Source: Branchiostoma floridae
Lineage: Eukaryota; Chordata; Leptocardii; Amphioxiformes; Branchiostomatidae
Direction: 5' to 3'
Length of the DNA: 64,000 bases
Assembly: GCF_000003815.2 (NCBI RefSeq)
Contig: NC_049990.1
Span: forward strand, 20,351,078-20,415,077
Positions 33,847 through 43,238 of the stretch are shown here, piece after piece. Both the position numbers and the translations under genes were made by a program. The stretch's first letter is position 1, and the number at the start of each line of letters is the position of its first letter. The notes beneath the pieces were generated by a model. The model saw only the letters and a program-made list of their open reading frames with translations, was not told where the DNA came from and did no database searches.

Positions 33847-33989
33847 CATAGTGAATGTGGTGTAGTGGATGGGCACCTCCATACTGATGTAAACTGCTAT
33901 CACCACCTGAATATGTATGAGGTAGGCACAGTAGGTCAGTCGGCTCAGGGGCACCCAGGCGTCCCAGGAGAGGATGATGTCCACCACTC
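33847..33989 (-). CDS. NRF-6-like acyltransferase, penultimate exon
   Basis: 143 nt. Acceptor GTCACTACAG| at 33990, donor ACTATG|GTACGT at 33847/33846. Encodes GVVDIILSWDAWVPLSRLTY, then CAYLIHIQVVIAVYISMEVP. The SW-x-x-W-x-PLSRLTYCAYLIH motif is diagnostic of NRF-6-like members of the acyltransferase-3 superfamily. Phase 1 in, phase 0 out, consistent with both neighbours. Confidence 0.95.
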
Positions 33990-34237
33990 CTGTAGTGACC
34001 AAAGTACATCTCAGCGGTCAATAGAAAATACTAGTCCAGTCCAAGGGATCGTATACTTACATTTCTTGTACGAATGATCATGATTTACATAAAGCAAACA
34101 CTACTCGGCAATACTACTTCAGAAAAGACGAAATCAAATGCCATAACTGAAACAGCGTTCGCACTAAAGGTGGAATCATTCAAGATCCATACATTGACTT
34201 GTAGTTCCATCTACCAATTAAAATTTATTTGAAAATA

Positions 34238-34417
34238 AACTTTCGCGGTGGTTTAATGTTCGCGGTTTTCGCGGCGGCCGCTTCACCGCGAATTTAAAAC
34301 CACCGCGAACATTTTTTCATAACAGTAAGAGACTACAGTGCATGGTGCTACCGCGAAAAGTCCAGTTTCCCGCTAGCGCGAAATTAAATCTCCGCAAACT
34401 TAAATACATTTACAGTA
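34238..34417. mobile_element. CGCGAA-rich MITE, copy 1
   Basis: About 180 bp with repeated CCGCGAAC/GTTCGCGG strings, a central palindromic GCGGCCGC and an end ATTTACAGTA. A second copy lies at 63668-63873 in a TPP2 intron. Lies within an NRF-6-like intron. Confidence 0.85.
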
Positions 34418-34495
34418 CATCGATTTTGTGATTCAATGGTACAATGGTCCCTTGGTACACGGCTAATGCAGGCAGGAATCAACCTATGTCTGTAC

Positions 34496-34694
34496 CTCCG
34501 TATCCATGATGACATGCGACAACCACCCAGCCAAGCGCCATGGCCCAGACGGTACGGTGGATAGTCAGGTACAGTACGTTCTCGGCTTCCGTCTGGAGAG
34601 TTGTTCCGTGGTACTTGCCGTACGTAGCATACAACACAGCCATGGCAGAGGCAGCAGCAACGAGCCAACCAATAGTCATCAGCAGGCGGACGGT
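34496..34694 (-). CDS. NRF-6-like acyltransferase, internal exon
   Basis: 199 nt. Acceptor TTTTTCACCAG| at 34695, donor ACGGAG|GTACAG at 34496/34495. Encodes two hydrophobic helices (TVRLLMTIGWLVAAASAMAV ... RTVWAMALGWVVVACHHGYG). W-x-x-A-L-x-W-x-x-x-A-C-x-x-GYGG is the usual motif before the PLSRLTY segment in this family. Phase 0 in, phase 1 out. Confidence 0.94.
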
Positions 34695-35364
34695 CTGGTG
34701 AAAAACAGTCGTTAGAAACAGAAGCAAACATAGCCAATCTTGATGTACATTTGTCATAGTTGTTCACCTCTGCCATTTCATTTCTTGCCGTTGGACATAA
34801 TGGTTCAGCCCCGTATGATGCAACTACGCACGCGTGGAAAAAAATTCCAGAAATTCCTGTACAGTTCTGGGAATTCTTGCCAATCGGACGCACACTATAC
34901 TGTTGGGCTCGCCCATGAGGCGTCGCCAAAAATATTCGTGCGCACGTTTGTTACTAGTACTTCAGTGTCCTCCGGAACATGTAAGACTCTATGGTGCGAA
35001 TCTGAAGTATGTGCCCTTTTTTGTTTTGTTTTTGTATACATCTGAACCCTACGCTGAGTGACTATGATTGTGCACAGCTGAGAAGTCTGTATGGTCGTGC
35101 GAAATGTATCAATCTCAACTTTTTATTTTGTTCTCCACCAGTTAAGAAAACCTATTTGTGACGTATTGCGCCAAAATCATCCGAGACCTAAATAATGGGA
35201 ATGTTATACTTGAGCCATTACGGGGCTAAACTAGTAAAGGTGAACATCATTAGACATGAGTCGGGCAAATCAGGGTCACATGCACGTAATTCATACTTTG
35301 GACGAGTGTTTTTTGGGTAGAGACAATTTCTGCAAATAATTGCACAAACATGTGCTTGACTCAC
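34695..35364 (-). other. NRF-6-like intron
   Basis: 670 bp, no recognised element or gene. Confidence 0.55.
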
Positions 35365-35476
35365 CATGCTCCTTGTCTGTTTCCTTTTCATCTTAACCAG
35401 CAGCCAGCCAACAGCAATTCCTACTAAGTACGGGCCGATACGACAGTACGGCTTCATATAGTAGTTATAATATCCC
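35365..35476 (-). CDS. NRF-6-like acyltransferase, first exon visible
   Basis: 112 nt. Acceptor GTCTACAG| at 35477, donor AGCATG|GTGAGT at 35365/35364. Encodes GYYNYYMKPYCRIGPYLVGI, then AVGWLLVKMKRKQTRSM. KPYCRIGPYLVG is one of the best conserved NRF-6 signatures, at a membrane entry. Its incoming phase is 2, so more exons are needed upstream (higher coordinates). The expected preceding helices (a WSWYLANDMQF-like segment) and the N-terminal NRF domain were not found, so the gene is either split by long introns or 5'-truncated. Confidence 0.93.
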
Positions 35477-36819
35477 CTGTAGACGTGTACAAGAAGGTTA
35501 GATTCTAATTATAACAATAGATATTATTGCAAAATCTTCTGCAGCAATGTAGAAATCGCTGCGAAATATCCAATATGACAGTATGCCTTTCGGTTAGCGA
35601 CAGCACGTCAATTGAAACAATTTGGTAATGTTCCGTCAAAGCTATGAGGAACTCAAAAATATTACAGCATTTTGACAGCATGGATTATGTAGAAGGAAAG
35701 ATAAAGTCAGGAATTACAAGCGCTATACAATGCATATGAATCAGATATTTACATACGTTTATTGTTCATTGCTGACGCCTTTATTACCCTGTGGCGGCGT
35801 TGTGTTTTCTTTCAGGAATATTAGTGCACCGTGTGCGATAGGGGTGGGTACCGGTGTGACAGCGATCTCGCCCCCCCCCCCCAGAACATTACTAGTATTC
35901 CTCGGAGGGGTCTTAAGAGCAGCTGGTTACTACATATTAGGTGCGCTACCTGGTACTATACTGCACCTGGGAGTAACATAGTTGGTGTGTTACCTGGTAC
36001 CTATATGGCACCTTATTACCGTAAGACGTCATAGCTTGTTTGGTGCAAACACTACATTGAAAGGACATTTTTTTTTGCAGCTGAAGGGGTCTTAAGAGCA
36101 GCAGACCCCACCCAGAGGTGGCATAGAAAACAATGCTATTGTGAACGTATAAATCAACACCGTCATGGTACGGAATACGTCAGCTATATGTTTTCAATTT
36201 GTCACAGTATTTTCTTTCTTGTGCAGAAAACATTTCCAAAGCACTAAGAAAAACACAATTGAATAATAGTTTCTCATTATAAACACTATCTACGCACAAG
36301 TTCACATACCTGTTGCTAAATGCTACAAAAACTAGAAAAACAGTCATATTGGAGGTGAAGATATCCATAGGGTAGGTGCATATAACGTACCAGTTTGTAA
36401 ATACTAGAAAAACAGTCATATTGAAGGTGAAGATACCCCTTGGCCGGGTGCATACACCAAAATGTGCATTATTCTAATGAATACCTTATCTGCATAATCA
36501 ATACAGACATGACATAGCTCTTTTGTGGTCAATTCATAATAGAGACTTCATATTGGACATATATAGGTTGCTTGAGGACAGGTGAATAAAATGAAATATA
36601 TCTCATGTCGAGACTCAGGTACATGCAATAAAGCGAATACAAGGGACCCAACCCTCCTTGTCTGAAACAAGTTCAACTATCTTATTGCCATGTACTTACG
36701 TTAATATTGATCCTATGGATGGAGTTATGTATCAAACTCGTGTACTTATATCATTCTGAAACTGCATTGTGTGATTTATACCAATCAACTTCTAAAATAT
36801 CATGTAAACCCGTATTTTT
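35477..36819. other. Spacer with short duplications
   Basis: No recognised exon. Small direct repeats occur: TACCTGGTAC-TATA-type at 35946-36010 and AAAAACAGTCATATTG(G/A)AGGTG twice (about 36336-36435). The hydrophobic minus frame over the latter is not typical of NRF-6 proteins. Confidence 0.45.
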
Positions 36820-36995
36820 TTGGGGGGGGGCGAAATCGCTAAAGGGGGGCGAGGTAGGGGGGCGAGATCACTAACCGGGGAGGACGAGATCGCTAGTGAT
36901 TTCGCCCCGGGGGGGGGCGAGATCGCTAGTGATTTCGCCCCCGGGGGGGGCGAGATCACCGGGGGGGCGAGAACGCTGTCACACCGGAACACCCG
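36820..36995. repeat. G-run minisatellite (possible G-quadruplex)
   Basis: G runs of 7-9 alternate with CGAGATCGCTAGTGATTTCGCC units of about 30-40 bp. The end (GGCGAGAACGCTGTCACACCGG) is complementary to 35852-35883 (CCGGTGTGACAGCGATCTCG), making an inverted pair about 1.1 kb apart. Confidence 0.85.
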
Positions 36996-37123
36996 TATCG
37001 AGCGTTTTCGCGTCACAGGTATGACATAATGTCATTTAACAACACAGATGAACTTTCATGCTAAGATATTAGTCGTTCCTTAGTCTCTCCTCAAACTGGA
37101 TTATTCTAACCAGTCAGACATAC

Positions 37124-37352
37124 CTAATGGGAGCCTGGAGGTCACTCAGGCTCTTCTTGGCCAACTCTGCAATGATCTCGGTTTTCTGCGCGAGCATGTC
37201 ACCTCGCCCCATCACGTCTGCGGAGCCGGGCAGGCTGCGAGACCGCGCCAGGATGGCCTCAAACTGCTTGCGCCCCCCCCCCCCCCCCCCCAGGCCTGGC
37301 ATGATGTAGTTTCTGAGAGGAGCGTGGGGAAGCTGTAGAGGTGGCAGTTCAC
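37124..37352 (-). CDS. Candidate exon of an unidentified gene
   Basis: 229 nt with acceptor CACATGTACAG| at 37353 and donor CATTAG|GTATGT at 37124/37123. Encodes about 75 residues: ELPPLQLPHAPLRNYIMPGL, a glycine run from a poly-C/G tract (37273-37292), then RKQFEAILARSRSLPGSADV and QKTEIIAELAKKSLSDLQAP. The codon-like composition and good splice sites suggest a real exon, but I recognise no family. Its outgoing phase (2) would match the NRF-6-like exon at 35476, yet the sequence is not membrane-like as expected there, so I do not join them. The homopolymer length decides the frame and is error-prone. Confidence 0.5.
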
Positions 37353-37959
37353 CTGTACATGTGGACATACAACAGGTCAGCAGGATTAGCTTCAGCAACA
37401 GGTGAGTGAGACTTTGTAGAACAGCTGCTTGCTACATAACAGCTGTAGAATGGTGTTCTGGGAAGAGCTATTCAAGAAAGATGGAGATGTCGGTCTGCCT
37501 AAACTTATACCATTTGATCTAACTGTACAAGACCATATGAAAGATAAAAATGAAGCAGTATCTTCTAGGGGTAATTGAAAATGGACATTAGGGCAATTCG
37601 CATTTATATCTGAACTGTCTCAGAAACGAAAGTCAAACCCAATAAGCTACATCCTGCAACAGAGTCATCTGGAGGGAGCGTCACCAGATGGATGAACTGA
37701 ACTGAACCAGAGTAGTTGATTACTACTAGTATACACTATCTAACATTGTAATTTTTCTTTGTCACCTGCAATTAGCCCTTGGACACGAATTTGCAATAAA
37801 GCAAATATTATCTGAATCTATATATCTTAGCATGAGGCTAAGCACATGCACAGATGAGCCTACTATTTATTTACTATAGCCCAGTCTTACCTACCAGTAC
37901 TCACAGAAACACGTACATATTACAGTTTTATATTTTACCATGCCTGTGCTAGTAATACC
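37353..37959. other. Spacer; nothing recognised
   Basis: No coding exon or repeat identified. Confidence 0.4.
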
Positions 37960-38245
37960 GGTGCAATGGCCTAGTGGGTAGAGTGTTCGCCTTGCATTCG
38001 GTAGGTCGTGAGTTCGATCCCCGGCCGAGTCATACCAAAGACTTTAAAAATGGTACATGCTTCTTTCTCTGCTTAGCACTCAGCATTCGGGAAAGAGTAT
38101 GGAAGTTGAACACACACCACTACCAGTGGACTAGCCCCCTGCTGTAGTGATTGCGTTGTGTGGCCCAAGGGCTACTGAAACGGAGATGGGCGCCGCCCTA
38201 TGCGCCATCAGGCGCGGGAAGGAACTTTGACTTTTGACTTTGGCT
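37960..38245 (+). mobile_element. tRNA-derived SINE
   Basis: tRNA-like head with box A (CTAGTGGGTAGAGTG, about 37971-37985) and box B (GAGTTCGATCCCC, 38010-38022), then a non-tRNA body (GTGTGGCCCAAGGG, GGGCGCCGCCCTATGCGCC) and a tail of TTTGACT repeats (about 38225-38245). The head cannot be a tRNA gene: no acceptor-stem pairing or discriminator is evident, and the body continues without a T-run stop. Confidence 0.85.
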
Positions 38246-38329
38246 GTAGGAGAGGCTGAAGCCTCAGGCTGTCCCGGGTCATCATGGGACCTGAATGTCC
38301 AAATAGCTTCCTCAAAAACCATTAGGGTC

Positions 38330-38625
38330 TCTGGGAAAAGGGGACTATCCATTTTCAAGGTTTAAGGGTTTGGCTAGGGAAGGACCCGTCATTTCATATG
38401 GGACTCTGGGAACGGGGGCGTCCATTTAACAGGGGTAAAGAATATAGAAAAGGACCAAGGATCTGGGACGGGATCATCCATTTCACATGGGGTTAAGGAT
38501 CTGGAAAAGAGTCATTGGGTTAAATGCTATTGGAATGGAGGGGGACCAACCATTTCACACATGGGGTTAAGAGTCTAGGGATGGAGGGACCACATGGGCG
38601 TAAGGGTATAAAAGGGGAAAGCAAT
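38330..38625. repeat. Degenerate minisatellite
   Basis: Diverged tandem units around CATTTCACATGGGGTTAAGG and GGGAC-CATCC with a spacing of about 50-70 bp. No gene in it. Confidence 0.7.
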
Positions 38626-38773
38626 AAAACAGTTACTACAGAACTGATTTCAAACTGTTTATTTGGAAGCAATAGATGAATGCAAAGTGTACAAATATGT
38701 ACATCTCTCAAATCCACACACAAAAATTGCTCTGGCACTAAAACTAGATAAATTGAACTAAAACTTAACATCT

Positions 38774-38777
<4 letters not shown>

Positions 38778-38825
<48 letters not shown>

Positions 38826-38832
38826 CGTGTGT
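38778..38832. repeat. (GT)n microsatellite
   Basis: About 50 bp of uninterrupted GT dinucleotides ending in GCGTGCGTG. Confidence 0.98.
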
Positions 38833-39667
38833 TTCTGTTAGTGTAAGCGTCAGCCTAAGCCTTAAGTAAGGAAATTTCCAAAGGACTGGTTTCAAAGGCT
38901 ACAAACAACCTATACACAATAAACGGACAATAATGGCATTTACTTAACTAACCTGTAGACCACTTATGTACAAAAATACAAGTAAAATGCACAAAGCAAA
39001 GTCTTAGTGAGAACAAAACAAAACAAAATCATATCAGTTTAGCCACCGCTGTACTAGAATGGTATGATGTGATTAATACATTCAAAACAAAGGCTGCTTA
39101 CAAAAGGCGAATAAACAGCACTACATATCCAAAACGCAAGACGAGACCAAAATGAAATCAGACTCCAACTTTACTCGATCAAGCTTATTACATGTATCTA
39201 GCATCGTGATATAGATGATGGCTGTAGGATGGCACACATTGCATTCTGTTTGGATTGATTAAGTTTCTGTGATTGTGTTGATACCAAGAAGTCGAGTGTT
39301 TCTAAAGGACCAAATATAAAATAGGCTTTTTAAGCACCTGTCGTCCTTTCTGGCCTGTGTTGTTCTCTTGGTTCGGGATCCAAGATAGCGACACAAGGCA
39401 GATTATGTAATGGTCCAGGTTCCCGACAACCACTGACCACGACATAAAACAGAAATTAAAAGAGATAATGATTAACCAGGAAATTTAAGTTCCTGTTTTA
39501 TAAAGAACAGAATTTACAGGAACTGGTTGAATACGATCAGGGCCATCGACACAGCCACAGAAACCAAATCAGTCACACATCGGGCCTGTACATCACAGAA
39601 GCGGGCTGAAGTCCTGAGTGCATATTTCTGGACATCACCGTGGAGATGGCATCAGGCGGCCTCTCAC

Positions 39668-39775
39668 CAGGATAAGTCCAAACATGAGCATTGCAGCTGC
39701 AGATGATCCGGGCTTGATGGCACCAATAAGATACTGGAAGCTGCTCGGAGATGTCTCATTCCAAACTTGTTGTAT
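39668..39775 (-). CDS. Candidate exon, unidentified gene (AIKPGS exon)
   Basis: 108 nt, 36 codons, phase 0 both ends. Acceptor CACTTTCTTGCAG| at 39776, donor ATCCTG|GTGAGA at 39668/39667. Encodes IQQVWNETSPSSFQYLIGAI followed by KPGSSAAAMLMFGLIL, with an N-glycosylation-type NET and a hydrophobic end that may be a membrane segment. Three shorter relatives occur in the tandem units near 41180, 47507 and 48860. I do not recognise the protein family. Confidence 0.6.
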
Positions 39776-40059
39776 CTGCAAGAAAGTGAAATTGAAAACA
39801 ATTATGATGAGATAGACCAATAATATTTTGCTGTTTTGGAATCAAAACATTATGAAATTTGGCTCAAGTTTGGCTTGCCAGGAGCGGAAATGGTGGCAGA
39901 AATCATACAGGCCCGATGTGTGACTGATTTGGTTTCTGTGGCGTAAAAATGTAACGTGAACTGGTAAAATCATAGGTTACTGATCTTATCTGATCTAAGT
40001 TGGCTGTTCAACATCAGTGACATTCTGTATTCGCGGTGTGAGTTGTACAGGATACTCAC

Positions 40060-40142
40060 AGTTGTGTTAACCCAGTTAACAGTCTTCTTGTTTGCTTCCT
40101 TCCTCCAATACTTGCGAACAGGTTCAAAATCAGGGCCAGGAC
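40060..40142 (-). CDS. Candidate exon, unidentified gene (upstream of AIKPGS exon)
   Basis: 83 nt. Acceptor GCGTGCATAG| at 40143, donor ACAACT|GTGAGT at 40060/40059. Encodes 27 residues: PGPDFEPVRKYWRKEANKKT then VNWVNTT. It ends in phase 0 and joins the next exon (39775) without a stop. Charged, with one N-glycosylation motif. Family unknown. Phase fit and codon-like sequence support a real two-exon fragment. Confidence 0.55.
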
Positions 40143-40973
40143 CTATGCACGCATCAGCTGCCTAACAGCTTAGCTGTCCACACATAAGCCCTAATTTTGA
40201 AAAGAAAACTCTACTAAGCATTGTTCAGGTTCAGGCATTGAACTTATCAGCTAAAGATTGCTATCCTATTACTGCTTTCACACAATACAGTACAGCACAG
40301 CACCTTGTCATATGTCTTGGAAAGACTGAACGCCTCCTTGGCTCGGTGATGCACTGGATGTTGTCCCGAAGCGCTTTCAGTGGCAGGCGATTGACAGATC
40401 AATTCCCCAGCTCCTTTCCACTCTTACGGCGTGCAGGCGTTTCTAACAAATCGGTTAAAGAAACAGTCATGCATGATTTGCCTCAACACCGCTGCATGCA
40501 ACAAATACACAAGGTACAGATAACAATGTTTCCGACCAAGTTTTCCATTTCACAAACAGTCAAACCGCAATACAAAGGTATTCATATACTTCATTCAATT
40601 CAGAGTCAGATGAATAATTAATAGAAAAAGACTTTTCTACTGAGTGTATAATTGTTTAGGTACCAAAATCGAAATTGAAACTGTTAACTTAAACTTGCCT
40701 ACATAAATAAAAAGTCATCCATGGACAAAGACTGTTGTCTTACAATTAAAAACTGTGTGCTTAAATCACACAATACGGTACGATACCTTGTCATATATGT
40801 TGGAAGACTGTATATCTCCATTCGGTCACGTCCGGTACCTTCCTTCGTCAGTCCTCGCCTCCCTTTCCACGTCCGGACATTTCTTCTTACGGTGCGATGA
40901 TCCTCGGTAGAAAAGACAAAACGAAAATGAATTATTTTGGCTCAGAAATATAGGAAATATACCTTAGACTTAA

Positions 40974-41884
40974 CGGACTGAAGCCTTGACTGCAAAAGGA
41001 GCCTCCATTTACAGAATGCACGTCCGAATATCTACCAGAAACATCCCTCGGTATGTCAACAAAACACACTCAAGTCATTTACTTCCTATCGTGGCTATGA
41101 CAAGTTAGTTCCAGTCCATATCTGCAAGATGTTACGATTTTAACCCCAGAAGACACATATTATGTACTTAACTTGAACACTGCGGCTGCAGTTGATCCGG
41201 GCTTGATGGCATCACTAAGATCCTAGAAGCAAAAAAAAGTGAATAAGGTGCAGATTTAACGTCTTGTTTTAGTGGTAAATAAGGCGCAAATCGGTAAAAG
41301 AAAGAGCCATGCATGATTAGCCTCAACACCGCTGTAACAAACACACCAAGTGCAGCCAACAATGTCTACGACCAAGTTTCCCACCTCACAAACAGTCAGA
41401 CCGTAATACCAAAGGTATTCATATACTTCAATTCAGGGTCGATAGGTAAGTAATAGAAAAAAGACTTTTCTACTGCAACTGTAAACTTAAACTTGCCAAC
41501 ACAAATGAAAATGGTCATCCATGGACAAAGAATGTTATCTTACAATTAAAAACTGTGTGCTTTGACTGAATTCAGTACGATACCTTGTCATATGTGTTAG
41601 AAGACTGTGAATCTCCATTCAGTCACGTCCGGTACCTTCCATCGTCAGTCCTCGCCTCCCTTTCCACGTCCGGACATTTCTTCTTACGGTGCGATGATCC
41701 TCGGTAGAAAAGACAAAACGAAAATGAATTATTTCGGCTCAGAAATATAGGAAATATACCTTAGACTTAAGTTAAAGCACAGAAAGTTAACTTGGTTTGT
41801 GATTAAAATTTCCGTTCTAGATTTAACATGGAAACAGTGGGATGAATTTATGTGTAGTAACGATTGAGTGTGCTTCAATGAAAT
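40974..41884. repeat. Tandem block, 911-bp partial unit left of the DIRS insertion
   Basis: Nearly identical to 47305-48215, from the TGAAGCCTTGACTGCAAAAG string to GCTTCAATGAAAT. It contains a degenerate copy of the AIKPGS exon (about 41180-41224, minus: CTTCTAG|GATCTTAGTGATGCC). It ends precisely at the DIRS left terminus. Confidence 0.9.
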
Positions 41885-41929
41885 TACAAATTGTACTAAC
41901 CTGTGCAGGACAGGTGTAATTGTCCTTGC

Positions 41930-42064
41930 ATCCCTCGTTGTCAGGCAGAGAATGACTTCAGGTGTATCTGAGCTTGACACCCCCATGTGCCTCACTTGGT
42001 AGCTCCCAAAGTTCAAAGGTCACCGGTTACCCATGGTTCCTCGCGGCGCATGCGCACCAGTCTA
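41930..42064 (-). repeat. DIRS inverted terminal repeat (3' side of element)
   Basis: Reverse complement of about 46697-46838 over roughly 130 bp, e.g. TCACCGGTTACCCATGGTTC here and GAACCATGGGTAACCGGTGA there. A 45-bp extension (41885-41929), unique to this end, lies outside it. Confidence 0.94.
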
Positions 42065-42147
42065 CTGTTTGCAGAACTCCTGGCCGAAGTAGTGTTGGGA
42101 GGGACTTCACAGGAACATGTAGAATTCCGCCTCTCTCCGGGTGGGCG

Positions 42148-42261
42148 TCTGCCTGACAACGAGGGATGCAAGGACAATTACACCTGTCCTGCACAGGTTA
42201 GTACAATTTGTAATTGTCTCCTGCATCCCCTCTGTTGTCAGTCAGAGAATGACTTCAGGTG
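42148..42261 (-). repeat. DIRS internal complementary region
   Basis: The first part (42148-42214) is the reverse complement of the left end (41885-41948). The second part (42212-42261) is the reverse complement of the right end (about 46795-46843). The two meet at GTAATTGTC, i.e. the internal region spells the circle junction of the two termini, as the DIRS replication model requires. It contains the recombinase stop codon. Confidence 0.94.
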
Positions 42262-43238
42262 ACTTCGTAGCCTGAGGCCAGGATCTTACGGCCAAAGTTG
42301 CAAGACTTGACAGGTTTCCTGTAGAACTTCTCGAACGTAGATGAAGTAGACCAGTTTGCCATTTTCATTATGTCCTTGGCTGAAACTCCCCTTAATGCCG
42401 CAGCTGAGACAGCTGCACTCCTTGTTGAGTGGCCCGTAAACTTGTTAGTGTCCACCCCTGCCTCCTGGAGGACTAACTTTAGCCACCGGGCAATGGTGGT
42501 AGAGCCAACCGCTTGATGAGGTTCCACCATTGCCCGAAACAAAAAACTGTCACACAAACGAAAACTTCTAGTTCTAGAAACATATTCCTTCAAATAGAAG
42601 ACAGGACAAATTCTCTTGTCCCGTGGAAAACTAGGTAAAACAATATCATGTGTCACTCTGCCAGGCCTGGAAGTCTTTGATAACCTGTTAATGGTGAAAC
42701 ATACTCCATCCGAGGTCTTCTTCTTGTATCTAACATCCAGCAAGGAGAGAGATTGTTCCCTGCCTGCAGACACCAATGCTATCAGCATAACCAATTTCAA
42801 AGTAAGTTGCTTGAGCGACAAAGTTCTTGCCGGTGACCAGGACTTTAATAAACTTAGAACTCTACTCACGTCCCAAGTATACTGATACTTCGGTAAGGCT
42901 GGTCGTAGTTCAAACACTCCTTTCATGAATCTTTTCACTAAAGCATGAGAACCTAAAGGTAGACCTTCCACCGGAAGGTGAGTTGTTGAAATGGCGGACC
43001 TATAAACATTCAAGGTCCTATATTGTAGACCCTTGTCAAATAAGGACAGCAAAAAATCTAGAACTTCACTCACAGGTGCTGAAACCGGATCAATGTTCCT
43101 TTCACTACACCAGCTGTTCCACTTTTCCCAGGCTGCTGTGTAGAGCTTCTGTGTGCCTGGTCTCCAGGAGGCCAGTAATATCTTACTGACTCCCGGCGAA
43201 ATGCCGTACTCAGAATGTTGTCTCCGCAAACATGCCAT
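42255..43238 (-). CDS. DIRS tyrosine recombinase
   Basis: 327 residues from ATG at 43238 to TGA at 42255-42257. An N-terminal core-binding domain (ASWRPGTQKLYTAAWEKWNS) precedes a catalytic domain with Arg in LVSAGREQSLSL (about 160), His and Arg in TGHSTRSAAVS (about 270 and 273) and the Tyr in TFEKFYRKPV (about 306). This is the full R-H-xx-R-Y set. The same frame is open upstream to 45353, but that 700-codon extension is a shadow of the RT frame (Arg/Ser-rich, no motif). It overlaps the RT ORF end by 169 nt, a usual DIRS arrangement. Confidence 0.95.
   Translation of the reverse strand: MACLRRQHSEYGISPGVSKILLASWRPGTQKLYTAAWEKWNSWCSERNIDPVSAPVSEVLDFLLSLFDKGLQYRTLNVYRSAISTTHLPVEGLPLGSHALVKRFMKGVFELRPALPKYQYTWDVSRVLSLLKSWSPARTLSLKQLTLKLVMLIALVSAGREQSLSLLDVRYKKKTSDGVCFTINRLSKTSRPGRVTHDIVLPSFPRDKRICPVFYLKEYVSRTRSFRLCDSFLFRAMVEPHQAVGSTTIARWLKLVLQEAGVDTNKFTGHSTRSAAVSAAALRGVSAKDIMKMANWSTSSTFEKFYRKPVKSCNFGRKILASGYEVT

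Larger units (their letters stand above)
39246..40973 (-). repeat. Duplicated block, most diverged unit
   Basis: Homologous along its length to the 1.37-kb unit at 46844-48215 but more diverged: the CACCTGTCGTCCTTTCTGGC string near 39338, the GATCCGGGCTTGATGGCACC string near 39706, TGCATGATTTGCCTCAACAC near 40470 and TCACGTCCGGTACCTTCCTT near 40826. It carries the two best candidate exons of the block (39668-39775 and 40060-40142). Confidence 0.75.

Noticed and set aside
36180-36419. Hydrophobic minus frame as an NRF-6-like exon
   Set aside because: It spans a local direct duplication, has no conserved motif and lacks matching splice phases.
37124-37352. Joining this exon to the NRF-6-like gene
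   Set aside because: The phase matches, but the encoded segment is not membrane-like and lacks the motifs expected before KPYCRIGPY; kept as a separate unknown exon.
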